Positions 16,981 through 25,683 of a stretch of 39,622 nt of DNA are shown here, in pieces. The notes beneath the pieces were generated by a model that was not told the DNA's origin, searched no databases, and saw only the letters and a program-made list of their open reading frames with translations. Each line of letters opens with the position of its first letter. Within the stretch, counting starts at the first letter, position 1. Origin of the DNA: an uncultured Christensenella sp. (GTDB lineage Bacteria > Bacillota > Clostridia > Christensenellales > Borkfalkiaceae); the NCBI GenBank assembly GCA_910585235.1, contig CAJUCM010000011.1:1-39622 (forward strand). The letters are read 5' to 3'. Both the position numbers and the translations under genes were made by a program.

Positions 16981-17528
16981 TGTTATTTACCGAAGCTAAA
17001 ATAAATGGCGTCTATATCATTGAACCGAAAGTGTTCGGCGATCATCGCGGATACTTTATGGAGACGTATAACGAGAATGAATTTAAGGCAAACGGACTTG
17101 AATATGTTTTTGTTCAGGACAATCAGTCAAAAAGCAGAAAAGGCGTTCTTCGCGGTTTGCACTTTCAGAAATCTCATCCGCAAGCAAAACTTGTAAGAGT
17201 TTTGGAGGGTGAAGTTTTTGACGTTGCGGTTGATCTCCGTAAGGGGAGCGACACATACGGGAAGTGGGTCGGCGTAGTGCTGTCCGGAGAAAATAAAAAA
17301 ATGTTTCTGATTCCGCGCGGCTTTGCCCACGGATTCATAGTGCTTTCCGATGAGGCAACGTTTGCTTACAAGTGCGACGATTTTTACCACCCCGACGACG
17401 AGGGGGGGATTGCCTGGAATGATCCCGATATTGCGATCGACTGGCAGTTTGACGGCGATCCAATTCTTTCCGAAAAAGATAAATTGCATCCCACATTGAA
17501 AGTAAGTAAGACGGAGTTTACATTATGA
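16980..17528 (+). CDS. rfbC: dTDP-4-dehydrorhamnose 3,5-epimerase
   Basis: A 182-residue cupin-fold enzyme, the third step of dTDP-L-rhamnose synthesis. Family motifs are GDHRGYFMETYNENEF near residue 20, LRGLHFQ containing the catalytic-base histidine, IPRGFAHGF, and the C-terminal PDDEGGIAWNDPDIAIDW. It starts within the stop codon of rfbA and overlaps rfbB by four bases (ATGA at 17525-17528). Confidence 0.96.
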   Translation: MLFTEAKINGVYIIEPKVFGDHRGYFMETYNENEFKANGLEYVFVQDNQSKSRKGVLRGLHFQKSHPQAKLVRVLEGEVFDVAVDLRKGSDTYGKWVGVVLSGENKKMFLIPRGFAHGFIVLSDEATFAYKCDDFYHPDDEGGIAWNDPDIAIDWQFDGDPILSEKDKLHPTLKVSKTEFTL

Positions 17529-18544
17529 CGATGATTGTGACGGGAGGGGCGGGTTTCATAGGCAGTAATTTTGTCTATTATATGCTCGACCGGTATCCCG
17601 ATGATAAAATAATCTGCGTTGATTGTTTGACCTATGCGGGAAATCTTTCAACGCTTAAAAAAGCGCTTAAAAATCCAAATTTCAAGTTCTATAAAACCGA
17701 TATTTGCGATAGAAAAGCGGTCAATGAAATTTTTGAAAAAGAAAAACCCGATGCCGTCGTAAACTTTGCGGCAGAGAGCCATGTGGATAGAAGTATTGAA
17801 AATCCCGAAATTTTCTTAAAAACGAATATTTTGGGAACGCAGGTCATGATGGACGCCTGCCGCAAATATGGGAATATCCGCTATCATCAAGTATCTACCG
17901 ACGAAGTATATGGCGATTTACCTCTTGACAGACCCGATCTGTTCTTTACGGAAGAAACGCCGATTCACACAAGCAGTCCCTATTCTTCAAGTAAAGCGGG
18001 CGCGGATTTGCTTGTCCTTGCTTATCATAGAACATACGGTTTACCCGTAACGATTTCGCGTTGCTCGAATAACTACGGACCGTATCATTTTCCTGAGAAG
18101 CTGATTCCCCTTATGATTGCGAATGCCCTGGTGGACAAGCCGTTACCTGTCTATGGAAAAGGGGAGAACGTGCGTGATTGGTTGTATGTGGAGGATCATT
18201 GCAAAGCGATCGATTTGATCGTCCGTAAGGGGCGGATCGGTGAGGTCTATAATGTCGGCGGTCACAATGAATTGGCGAATATCGATATTGTAAAACTGAT
18301 CTGCAAGGAATTGGATAAACCCGAAAGTCTGATAACATATGTCGCCGACAGAAAGGGACACGATATGCGCTATGCGATAGATCCGTCTAAAATTCACAAC
18401 GAACTCGGTTGGCTTCCTGAAACGAAGTTTCAAGACGGAATCAAAAAGACCATTCAATGGTATTTGGACAACAAAGAATGGTGGCAGGAAATCATCAACG
18501 GCGAGTATCAAAATTATTACGCGAAAATGTACGGGCAAAGGTAA
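17525..18544 (+). CDS. rfbB: dTDP-glucose 4,6-dehydratase
   Basis: A 339-residue extended short-chain dehydrogenase, the second step of dTDP-L-rhamnose synthesis. It shows the NAD-binding TGGAGFIGSN at residues 6-15, NFAAESHVDRSI, the STDEVYGD catalytic Asp-Glu loop and the YSSSKAGAD Tyr/Lys pair. The stop codon is directly followed by the ATG of rfbD with no gap, so translation is probably coupled. Confidence 0.97.
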   Translation: MTMIVTGGAGFIGSNFVYYMLDRYPDDKIICVDCLTYAGNLSTLKKALKNPNFKFYKTDICDRKAVNEIFEKEKPDAVVNFAAESHVDRSIENPEIFLKTNILGTQVMMDACRKYGNIRYHQVSTDEVYGDLPLDRPDLFFTEETPIHTSSPYSSSKAGADLLVLAYHRTYGLPVTISRCSNNYGPYHFPEKLIPLMIANALVDKPLPVYGKGENVRDWLYVEDHCKAIDLIVRKGRIGEVYNVGGHNELANIDIVKLICKELDKPESLITYVADRKGHDMRYAIDPSKIHNELGWLPETKFQDGIKKTIQWYLDNKEWWQEIINGEYQNYYAKMYGQR

Positions 18545-19405
18545 ATGAAGGTCTTGGTCACGGGCGTCAATGGGCAATTGGGTTTTGACGTCGTAAACGA
18601 ACTGAATCATCGCGGACATGAGGCGGTCGGAGTAGATGTCGAAGAAATGGATGTCACGGACTCCGAGTCCGTTGTCCGCGTATTCAATGAAGTTCAGCCC
18701 GATGCGGTCGTTCACTGTGCGGCGTGGACGGCGGTCGATTCCGCAGAGGAGCACGAAGAAAAAGTCCGTGCGGTCAATGCAAGCGGAACAAAGTTTATTG
18801 CAGAAGAGTGTAAAAAACTTGGCTGCAAAATGATGTATATTTCTACGGATTATGTGTTTGACGGACAGGGGAATGAGCCTTGGGCTCCCGATTGCAAAGA
18901 TTATGCTCCGCTCAATGTTTACGGACAAACGAAGTTGGAAGGCGAACTTGCCGTTTCAAGTTTGCTTGAAAAATATTTTATTGTTCGTATTGCATGGGTA
19001 TTCGGTAAAAATGGCAATAATTTTATTAACACTATGTTAAGGATCGGGAAAGTGCACGATACTGTTCGGGTAGTAAACGATCAGATCGGTACGCCGACTT
19101 ACACGTTTGATCTTGCACGGCTTTTGGTCGATATGATCGAAACGGAGGAATACGGTTATTATCATGCTACCAACGAGGGCGGATATATCAGTTGGTATGA
19201 CTTTGCCTGTGAAATATTCAGACAAGCGGGATATGATACGAAAGTCGTACCTGTAAGCACGGAGGAATACGGTCTGTCTAAGGCAGCGAGACCGTTTAAC
19301 AGTAGATTGGATAAATCAAAACTTGCCGGAAAAGGATTTATATTACTTCCGACATGGCAAGATGCCTTAAAAAGATACTTAAAGGATAAACTTGATGAAA
19401 GTTGA
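18545..19405 (+). CDS. rfbD: dTDP-4-dehydrorhamnose reductase
   Basis: A 286-residue short-chain dehydrogenase that makes dTDP-L-rhamnose in the last step. NAD(P)-binding GVNGQLGFDV (residues 7-16), the STDYVFDG loop and the catalytic YGQTKLEGE are present. Gene order is rfbA-C-B-D with every junction overlapping or abutting. The 3' end overlaps the following glycosyltransferase by 11 bases, which ties rhamnose supply to its transfer. Confidence 0.96.
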   Translation: MKVLVTGVNGQLGFDVVNELNHRGHEAVGVDVEEMDVTDSESVVRVFNEVQPDAVVHCAAWTAVDSAEEHEEKVRAVNASGTKFIAEECKKLGCKMMYISTDYVFDGQGNEPWAPDCKDYAPLNVYGQTKLEGELAVSSLLEKYFIVRIAWVFGKNGNNFINTMLRIGKVHDTVRVVNDQIGTPTYTFDLARLLVDMIETEEYGYYHATNEGGYISWYDFACEIFRQAGYDTKVVPVSTEEYGLSKAARPFNSRLDKSKLAGKGFILLPTWQDALKRYLKDKLDES

Positions 19406-20252
19406 CATCGTGTGTCCGTTATATCAAGCCGAAAACTATATAGATGGACTGATTGCGGGAATCAAATCTCAGACTGGAATAGAAATCGGGAAAGTGATAT
19501 TTCCTATTACCGAATGGGAGGGGATGGAGGCGGTTTTAGAAAAAATAACCGGCGCAGGCTATGAGTATTTTTTGGTGAAACCGAATGATTTTTCTCACAG
19601 TCTTACACGCGAAAGAGCAATTTTTGATTTTTGCGTAAGCGATACTGTCATTATGCTGACTGAAGATGTAAAAATAATCAATCATGATTGTTTTTACAAA
19701 CTTGCCGAGATAATATCGAATGAAGTTGTGTATGCCTACGGTAAGCAAGTTTGTCCGAAAAAGACAATCGAATACTATATCAGGAAGCATAATTACGGCA
19801 AAGAATCACGGATTATCGGTAAAGAGGATATTGAAAAACTCCAACTTCATGCTTTTTTTGCATCGGATGCGTTCGCGGCATATTATCGTCCCGTGTTTGT
19901 TGCGCTGAATGGTTATGGCGGAAAAAATATGATGATGAACGAGGATATGTATTACGCAAAAAAGATTCTGGATAATGGGTACAAAAAAGGTTATGCGGCA
20001 GAAGCGGTTGTCGAGCATGCGCATAAATTTACGTTGAAGCAATTATATAAAAGATATTACGAGACGGGGAAATGGTTTGCCGAACATCCTGAATTTGATC
20101 ATTATAAGACAACGGATTCGGGATTAAAATTAGCCTTTTATGTTTTGGGACAAGCGTTAAAGCATTTTAATATTCCCGTTCTTTTTCGTTGGTTGCCCGA
20201 TATGTCTGCAAGATATTTGGGAATGAAGAAAGGGAAGAAGAGGAAAAAATAG
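19395..20252 (+). CDS. GT2-family glycosyltransferase, probable rhamnosyltransferase
   Basis: A 285-residue protein with a GT-A type N-terminus (VDIVCPLYQAENYIDGLI) and an acidic TEDV motif near residue 97, where the family's metal-binding DxD normally lies. The region around HSLTRERA matches the N-x-G-x-x-x-[AG]-x-N zone of rhamnosyl-type GT2 enzymes. There is no transmembrane helix; the basic C-terminal tail (GMKKGKKRKK) would hold it at the membrane. A TTG at 19392 is an alternative start. The overlap with rfbD makes rhamnose the most likely donor sugar, but that is inference. Confidence 0.8.
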   Translation: MKVDIVCPLYQAENYIDGLIAGIKSQTGIEIGKVIFPITEWEGMEAVLEKITGAGYEYFLVKPNDFSHSLTRERAIFDFCVSDTVIMLTEDVKIINHDCFYKLAEIISNEVVYAYGKQVCPKKTIEYYIRKHNYGKESRIIGKEDIEKLQLHAFFASDAFAAYYRPVFVALNGYGGKNMMMNEDMYYAKKILDNGYKKGYAAEAVVEHAHKFTLKQLYKRYYETGKWFAEHPEFDHYKTTDSGLKLAFYVLGQALKHFNIPVLFRWLPDMSARYLGMKKGKKRKK

Positions 20253-20258
20253 ATCATT

Positions 20259-21356
20259 ATGGATTATCCGATAAGAGTTTTAATTGTCAATGGGAAGATG
20301 ATATGCGGTGGAGTTGAGGCATTTATTATGAATATCTATCGCCATATTGACAGGACTAAAGTACAATTTGATTTTTTGGTTCATTATAAAGAGCGCTTTT
20401 TTTATGATGATGAAATTGAAAAATTGGGTGGAAAAATTTACAGATTAAGCTTTCGAAATGATAAAAATTTTTTTAAATATAAACATGACTTGAATAAATT
20501 TTTCAAAGAACATAAAGAGTATAGTATCGTATGGGGGCATATGGATGGTTTGGCTGCTATTTATATGCGATCCGCTAAAAAAAATGGCATTAAAACAACT
20601 ATTGCGCATGCGCATATAACGAGTGCGGAAAGATCATTGAAAGGTCTTGTGAAGCGATTTTTGAGAAAAAAAATAAGCAAATATGCGGATTTAAGATTTG
20701 CGTGTTCAACGGAGGCCGGTAAATATTTATATGGAAAAAATGAGTTCAAAATTATTCCAAACGCAATAGAAATTGCGAGATTCAAATTTAATAAAAATAT
20801 ACGTGATAAGATTCGGTTACAATATAAGTGGGACAATAAAATTGTTTTGGGACATGTCGGAAGATTCAATGATCAAAAGAACCACAAATTTTTGATAGAA
20901 ATTTTTAAACGGCTACTGGATATTAATGATCAATATTATTTATGCTTATGTGGTGATGGCGAGAATCGACAATCCATTGAAAAACAAATTTCTGATATGA
21001 ATTTGAATGATAAAGTCTTATTGATGGGTAATATTGCGAATGTAAATGAGTTGTATCAAGCGTTTGATTTGTTTTTGATGCCTTCTTTGTATGAGGGCTT
21101 GCCGGTTTCTGGGATTGAGGCACAGGCGAGCGGTTTGAATTGTATATTCTCTGATACAATTACTCATGAGGTTGCATTGTTGCCAGATAAAGTTAAGTTT
21201 ATATCTTTAAGTCAATCAAGCGATACTTGGGCTGACATAATCAATTCAACTGTTGGTTATGACCGAATTGATACGACGGAAATTATCAAAAATGCGGGAT
21301 ATGATATAATTGATGAAAGTTTCAACTTGCAATCGTTTTTTACCAGAATTCAATAA
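20259..21356 (+). CDS. GT4-family glycosyltransferase (EpsF-like)
   Basis: A 365-residue GT-B enzyme. The N-terminal domain begins RVLIVNGKMICGGVEAFIMNIYR, as in EpsF-type retaining transferases. The C-terminal domain carries GHVGRFNDQKNH, LCGDGENR and PSLYEGLPVSGIEAQASGL, whose E-x7-E pair binds the nucleotide sugar. Sequence becomes strongly AT-rich from this gene onward, unlike the rfb genes. It would extend the repeat unit on the cytoplasmic face. Confidence 0.88.
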   Translation: MDYPIRVLIVNGKMICGGVEAFIMNIYRHIDRTKVQFDFLVHYKERFFYDDEIEKLGGKIYRLSFRNDKNFFKYKHDLNKFFKEHKEYSIVWGHMDGLAAIYMRSAKKNGIKTTIAHAHITSAERSLKGLVKRFLRKKISKYADLRFACSTEAGKYLYGKNEFKIIPNAIEIARFKFNKNIRDKIRLQYKWDNKIVLGHVGRFNDQKNHKFLIEIFKRLLDINDQYYLCLCGDGENRQSIEKQISDMNLNDKVLLMGNIANVNELYQAFDLFLMPSLYEGLPVSGIEAQASGLNCIFSDTITHEVALLPDKVKFISLSQSSDTWADIINSTVGYDRIDTTEIIKNAGYDIIDESFNLQSFFTRIQ

Positions 21357-22533
21357 AACAGTAAAAACAAGTGCGCTAAGGGAAAATATTTTTTTGTATT
21401 TGTCCTTGATTTTTGCATTTGAACCTAAAATTTTTGTAAAATATGCTTTACTAAATTATATTTTTATTGTAGGCATAGTTGTAGTTTTTTTGATAAATAT
21501 TTATATTTATTTCAAAACAGATACAAAAATTTCAGGTGTGTTCGTTGCTATCATTATTTATCGTTTGTCATTTGGTATAACCACGTTCATATCCAGAGGC
21601 GATATTGAAGTGTGGGGATATATTTCAATTGTGCTAATGTCCTTATATATGACAATAGATCTATTTGCTCACCGTAATTTGAAAATGTTGCTTAATGGGC
21701 TTATTAACGTATTGACTGTCATATTAACACTAAACTTAATATCAGGAATATTATTCCCCGATGGAATAAAAGATGAACTATTTTTTATTGGGATACGGAC
21801 TCGTTTTACTGAGGTGGTATTGGTTGATATAGTACTTACTCTTACTTATGATAAATTATATCTAAAAAGTATTGGAAAAAAAAGTTGCTTTATCATATTT
21901 TTATCCATATTTACTGTATTAATGTTTTGGATAGCAACGGCCGTTATTGGATTAAGTTGTTTTTTGTTAATTTGTCTCTTTTACAAAAAAATAAAATTCA
22001 ACAAAACAACATTTATACATTGGATAGTATTTACGTTTATTTTAGAAATTCTTATTGTTCATGTGAGGGTTTTAGATAATTTGGATTGGCTACTTGTTGA
22101 TATATTGCATAAAACTACTTCTTTGTCGGGAAGAACCGGTATTTGGGATAATGCATTTCCAATTATTTTTGAAAATCCAATTTTTGGCCATGGAATGGTT
22201 GACAATGGTAATTTTGTTCCTTGGGTCTGGGGGGAAGGCGAAATTGGTTTATGGCAGGCGCATAATCAATGGCTCCAATTATTGTATGACGGCGGATTAA
22301 TATGTGTAATTTCGTTTGTGGCTATTATCGTAGTATGTTATAAAAAAATTAATCAAAACAAAAAATCAGTTATACGAAGTCAATTCCTAATTTTTGGTAT
22401 AATTGTTTTTTATATTATGATGATTGTTGAAATATTTTCTTACACTCCGTATTTTTTTGTTTTGCCTTTTGTAATGGCAAATATGAATAATGCGAAAGTT
22501 TGTCATAAAATTTCTCGTGAGGGAACACGATGA
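21313..22533 (+). CDS. Wzy-like O-antigen/exopolysaccharide polymerase
   Basis: A protein of about 406 residues with roughly ten or more hydrophobic segments. The large loop contains GRTGIWDNAFPIIFENPIFGHG, followed by AHNQWLQLLYDGG, the usual signature of Wzy/O-antigen ligase proteins. It polymerises lipid-linked repeat units on the outer face. The start is uncertain: the ATG at 21313 overlaps the previous gene by 44 bases and lacks a clear ribosome binding site, and a later TTG near 21395 is possible. Confidence 0.82.
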   Translation: MKVSTCNRFLPEFNKTVKTSALRENIFLYLSLIFAFEPKIFVKYALLNYIFIVGIVVVFLINIYIYFKTDTKISGVFVAIIIYRLSFGITTFISRGDIEVWGYISIVLMSLYMTIDLFAHRNLKMLLNGLINVLTVILTLNLISGILFPDGIKDELFFIGIRTRFTEVVLVDIVLTLTYDKLYLKSIGKKSCFIIFLSIFTVLMFWIATAVIGLSCFLLICLFYKKIKFNKTTFIHWIVFTFILEILIVHVRVLDNLDWLLVDILHKTTSLSGRTGIWDNAFPIIFENPIFGHGMVDNGNFVPWVWGEGEIGLWQAHNQWLQLLYDGGLICVISFVAIIVVCYKKINQNKKSVIRSQFLIFGIIVFYIMMIVEIFSYTPYFFVLPFVMANMNNAKVCHKISREGTR

Positions 22534-23468
22534 GTTCTAAGTTTAAAAAAGAAATTACACGAATAAAAGATTTTGGTGTATCTTTAACTTTTTGGCGGGT
22601 AATGTCTCATTGCTTTAAATGTGCATATTCAAAAAAACATAAGAAAGTATTGAAATTTTTAGAAGATAATTTTGGTGACGCGATTAAAGAAATAAATGAC
22701 GAAGTAGTGACGGAAGGGAAGATTGATAAGAATTTGCCTGTTTGGATTTTTTGGTGGCAGGGATTAGAGGACGCTCCGGCAGTAGTGAAGCGGGCAGTTA
22801 ACAGTATATTTTTGCATTGCGGCAAACATAAAGTAATAGTTTTAGATAAAGATAATTTGAAAGATTATATAAAATTCCCCCAATATATATGGGATAAATT
22901 TGAACAAGGGAAAATTTCAATAACCCATTTGTCGGATTTGATTAGAGTTTCATGCCTTGCCGACTATGGCGGAATATGGTGCGATGCTACTTTATTTGCA
23001 ATTCAAGATTTTCCCGATAATTTATATGGTCTTTCTTGGTATAGTGTGAAATTGCCTTACCAAGATAAACATTATGTTAGTGAAAATAAGTGGTCTGTTT
23101 ATTTTATGGCATGCTGTCTTAATAATCGTATTGTTAAAGCAACACAGAAGTTACTTTTTTTGTATTGGGAACGTTATGATTTAATAATTGATTACTTTTT
23201 GACTGATTATATTATTATGTTATTGAATCAATATGATAAAGAAATTAGGACTTTAATAGATTCGGTGCCAATAAATAACCAATATATTTTTTGGCTTGCT
23301 GAAAATTTATATAAAAATTTTTCTGAAAATGAAATAAATCAAATAAAAAACTCAACATTTTTATTTAAATGTAATTGGCGTATCCAATTAAGGGGGGGGG
23401 AAGGAAAAGCAGGAAAAGAAAGTAATTTTTATCACTATTTTATTGGGGGAGAGACCGCTGATTTATGA
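22530..23468 (+). CDS. Capsular polysaccharide synthesis glycosyltransferase (GT32-like, Caps_synth family)
   Basis: A 312-residue protein with the family landmarks LPVWIFWWQGLEDAP near residue 68, then ITHLSDLIRVSCLADYGGIWCDAT with its D-x-x-R and acidic metal site. These are typical of Och1-like/GT32 capsular transferases. It overlaps its neighbours by four bases on both sides. A run of nine G at 23392-23400 lies 22 codons from the end, so changes in its length would replace the C-terminal tail. Confidence 0.82.
   Translation: MSSKFKKEITRIKDFGVSLTFWRVMSHCFKCAYSKKHKKVLKFLEDNFGDAIKEINDEVVTEGKIDKNLPVWIFWWQGLEDAPAVVKRAVNSIFLHCGKHKVIVLDKDNLKDYIKFPQYIWDKFEQGKISITHLSDLIRVSCLADYGGIWCDATLFAIQDFPDNLYGLSWYSVKLPYQDKHYVSENKWSVYFMACCLNNRIVKATQKLLFLYWERYDLIIDYFLTDYIIMLLNQYDKEIRTLIDSVPINNQYIFWLAENLYKNFSENEINQIKNSTFLFKCNWRIQLRGGEGKAGKESNFYHYFIGGETADL
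23392..23400 (+). repeat. Homopolymeric G9 tract inside an AT-rich glycosyltransferase gene
   Basis: Nine G in a row encode Arg-Gly-Gly plus the first base of the next Glu codon, in a gene that is otherwise strongly AT-rich. By hand translation, one extra G gives a stop after about 11 codons. One fewer G reads through into the next gene and stops about 30 codons later. Confidence 0.65.
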
Positions 23469-24469
23469 TAAGCATAATTGTTCCTGTTTATAATGCGGAA
23501 AAATATTTATCAGATTGTATTACATCAATCCTCAATCAAACTTATAAGGATTTTCAATTAATTTTAGTCAATGATGGTTCTATTGACAAAAGTTTAGATA
23601 TTTGTAAAACTTATAGGGATTCTGATCATAGAATATTGGTCGCAGAACAACAGAATTCCGGAGTAAGTGCAGCGAGAAATTATGGCTTGTCAATTGCTAA
23701 AGGTGAATATATTTTCTTTGTTGATGCTGACGATAAGTTAGAAAATACTGCATTGGAAGACCTTATAAATGTTGCGTTAAATAATGCAAGCGACATCGTT
23801 ATAGGGGGATTTCGAGTTGAGGGGAGACGTGTTGTTAATGATACTGAGGTTTTAGATGAATATAAAGGGAATGTGAACAAAAGCCAGCTATTAAAACTAA
23901 TGGTATCGATGAATAAGAAGCGTATTCGAGAAAATGTATGGCGTTGTTTATTTGCAAAAAGTCTGCTTGACGAAAATGAAATTCATTTTCGCGTTGGCAT
24001 GAAAATTGCGGAGGATTATCTATTTTTTTTACAAGCTGTCGACTGTGCTGAAAAGATATATATTTTACCTAAGGAATTATATGTTTATTATGCGAATACA
24101 TGCTCAGTGACTTCACGTTATATAGATAGCTTGCATATGGATATGGAATATGTTGATGAATGGATAAAAGATAATTTATGCAACAAATATCCCGAAATAA
24201 AAGCCGGCTATTTTGAGCGGCTTGTAAATACTTATCTTCGCAGTATTCAAAATTTATGCTTGCCGAACTCACCTTATTCAATAAAAGATAGAATAAAAGA
24301 ATTGAAACGATTTTCGGAGAATAGGAATTATAAGCTGGCATTGAAGAATGTAAGAGCGTCTAAAAAAATTTTCTCTAATGTTGACCGTTTATCAATTAAA
24401 TTTTTAAAAATGCATTTATTGAGGTCGTATGTTATTCTTTACACTATTTATAAAAAAATAAGGAAATAA
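23465..24469 (+). CDS. GT2-family glycosyltransferase
   Basis: A 334-residue GT-A enzyme. It opens with ISIIVPVYNAEKYLSDCI, followed by VNDGSIDKS, NSGVSAARNYGL and the metal-binding FVDADDKLE near residue 90. The start overlaps the previous stop by four bases. The C-terminal part is basic and helical with no clear membrane span. The donor sugar cannot be told. Confidence 0.88.
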   Translation: MISIIVPVYNAEKYLSDCITSILNQTYKDFQLILVNDGSIDKSLDICKTYRDSDHRILVAEQQNSGVSAARNYGLSIAKGEYIFFVDADDKLENTALEDLINVALNNASDIVIGGFRVEGRRVVNDTEVLDEYKGNVNKSQLLKLMVSMNKKRIRENVWRCLFAKSLLDENEIHFRVGMKIAEDYLFFLQAVDCAEKIYILPKELYVYYANTCSVTSRYIDSLHMDMEYVDEWIKDNLCNKYPEIKAGYFERLVNTYLRSIQNLCLPNSPYSIKDRIKELKRFSENRNYKLALKNVRASKKIFSNVDRLSIKFLKMHLLRSYVILYTIYKKIRK

Positions 24470-24496
24470 CATGGAAAAAATTCAGGAGTTAAAATT

Positions 24497-25564
24497 ATGA
24501 AAATTTTTGCATTGTTTCTTCCTCAATTTCATGAAATACCCGAAAATAATAAATGGTGGGGAGAGGGGTTTACCGAGTGGACTAAGGTAAAAAATTCCAA
24601 ACCTCTTTTTAAAGGACATAAACAACCGCGCGTTCCTTTAAATGATAACTACTATAATTTGCTTAATAGGAAAACAGTTGAGTTTCAAACTCAACTGATG
24701 CAAAGCTATGGTGTTGACGGCTTAATATATTATCATTATTATTTCAAAGGTAAGCTTTTACTCGAAAGACCAGCTGAAAACTTGCTTTTATGGAAAGAGA
24801 TTAATCAACCATTTTTCTTTTGTTGGGCAAACCATTCATGGTATAAGGCTACTAAAAACAAAAAAGAATTATTGATTAAAATGGAATATGGAAATCAGGA
24901 AGATTGGGAGCAACATTTTCAGTATTTATTGCCATTTTTCAAAGATAAAAGATATGAAAAAAAAGGTAATATGCCGCTTTTTATGATATTTGATAATCAT
25001 TTCGCTGAAAAGTTAGCGATGTTTGATTATTTTGATAGAAGATGTCGAGAAAGTGGTTTTGATGGGATTTGCATAGTTGAAACGATAGGTTGTTTACCTG
25101 ATAAAAATATGAAACAATCTATTTGTAAACAGACCCAATATATTAACTTACGCGAACCGAATACCTCAGCTTATTTGTTCAGACACAAAGCGAAATTTTT
25201 ATTTTCAAATTTGACTAGAAAACTACAAAGGCTTCTAATTAAATGTGGCAGTAAAAGGTATGTAAATAAATATGATGGAAATAAATTATATAATATTATG
25301 ATTAAAGATGAGCCGCATAACGATTCGATGTTGGCTCACGGAGTTTTTTTTGAATGGGATAATACTCCTCGTCACGAAAACAGAGGTTTTATAATAACGC
25401 CGCCGGACAAGCAAAAATTTTTTAAGTATATGGATAGTATACAAAATGATGATTTTGTTATTGTGAATGCTTGGAACGAGTGGGCAGAAGGTATGATGTT
25501 AGAGCCGACGCAAGATGAGGGTTATAAATATCTCGAATGGATAAAAGAGTGGAAAAGTATATAG
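24497..25564 (+). CDS. WbsX-family (GH99-like) polysaccharide biosynthesis protein
   Basis: A 355-residue protein with the family N-terminus FALFLPQFHEIPENNKWWG, then EGFTEWTKVKNSKPLF, and a C-terminal NAWNEWAEGMMLEPTQ. WbsX proteins are common in O-antigen and capsule clusters and have a GH99-like barrel; their exact reaction is not settled. It sits between a GT2 enzyme and the flippase. About 45 bases downstream lies what looks like the worn-down end of a second copy. Confidence 0.85.
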   Translation: MKIFALFLPQFHEIPENNKWWGEGFTEWTKVKNSKPLFKGHKQPRVPLNDNYYNLLNRKTVEFQTQLMQSYGVDGLIYYHYYFKGKLLLERPAENLLLWKEINQPFFFCWANHSWYKATKNKKELLIKMEYGNQEDWEQHFQYLLPFFKDKRYEKKGNMPLFMIFDNHFAEKLAMFDYFDRRCRESGFDGICIVETIGCLPDKNMKQSICKQTQYINLREPNTSAYLFRHKAKFLFSNLTRKLQRLLIKCGSKRYVNKYDGNKLYNIMIKDEPHNDSMLAHGVFFEWDNTPRHENRGFIITPPDKQKFFKYMDSIQNDDFVIVNAWNEWAEGMMLEPTQDEGYKYLEWIKEWKSI

Positions 25565-25605
25565 GGATTTAGTTGACAATAGGGAAACAGAATACAAAAA
25601 ATTTT

Positions 25606-25679
25606 ATGTTTATGTTTGCGTGGAAAAAATGGACCGAAAGCGATATTCAGAGCCTGATGTGAGATATTGCATTAAATAA
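25606..25679 (+). pseudogene. Probable remnant of a second WbsX-like C-terminus
   Basis: The reading frame at 25606 gives FMFAWKKWTE. The frame two bases further on continues as RYSEPDVRYCIK and then stops. Joined across one frameshift, this follows the F-x-x-W-x-x-W-x-E-(x)n-Y-x-E-P-D-x-R-Y pattern at the end of WbsX-type proteins (compare NAWNEWAEGMMLEPTQ in the intact gene upstream). It is short, so chance resemblance remains possible. Confidence 0.35.
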
Positions 25680-25683
25680 TCAA

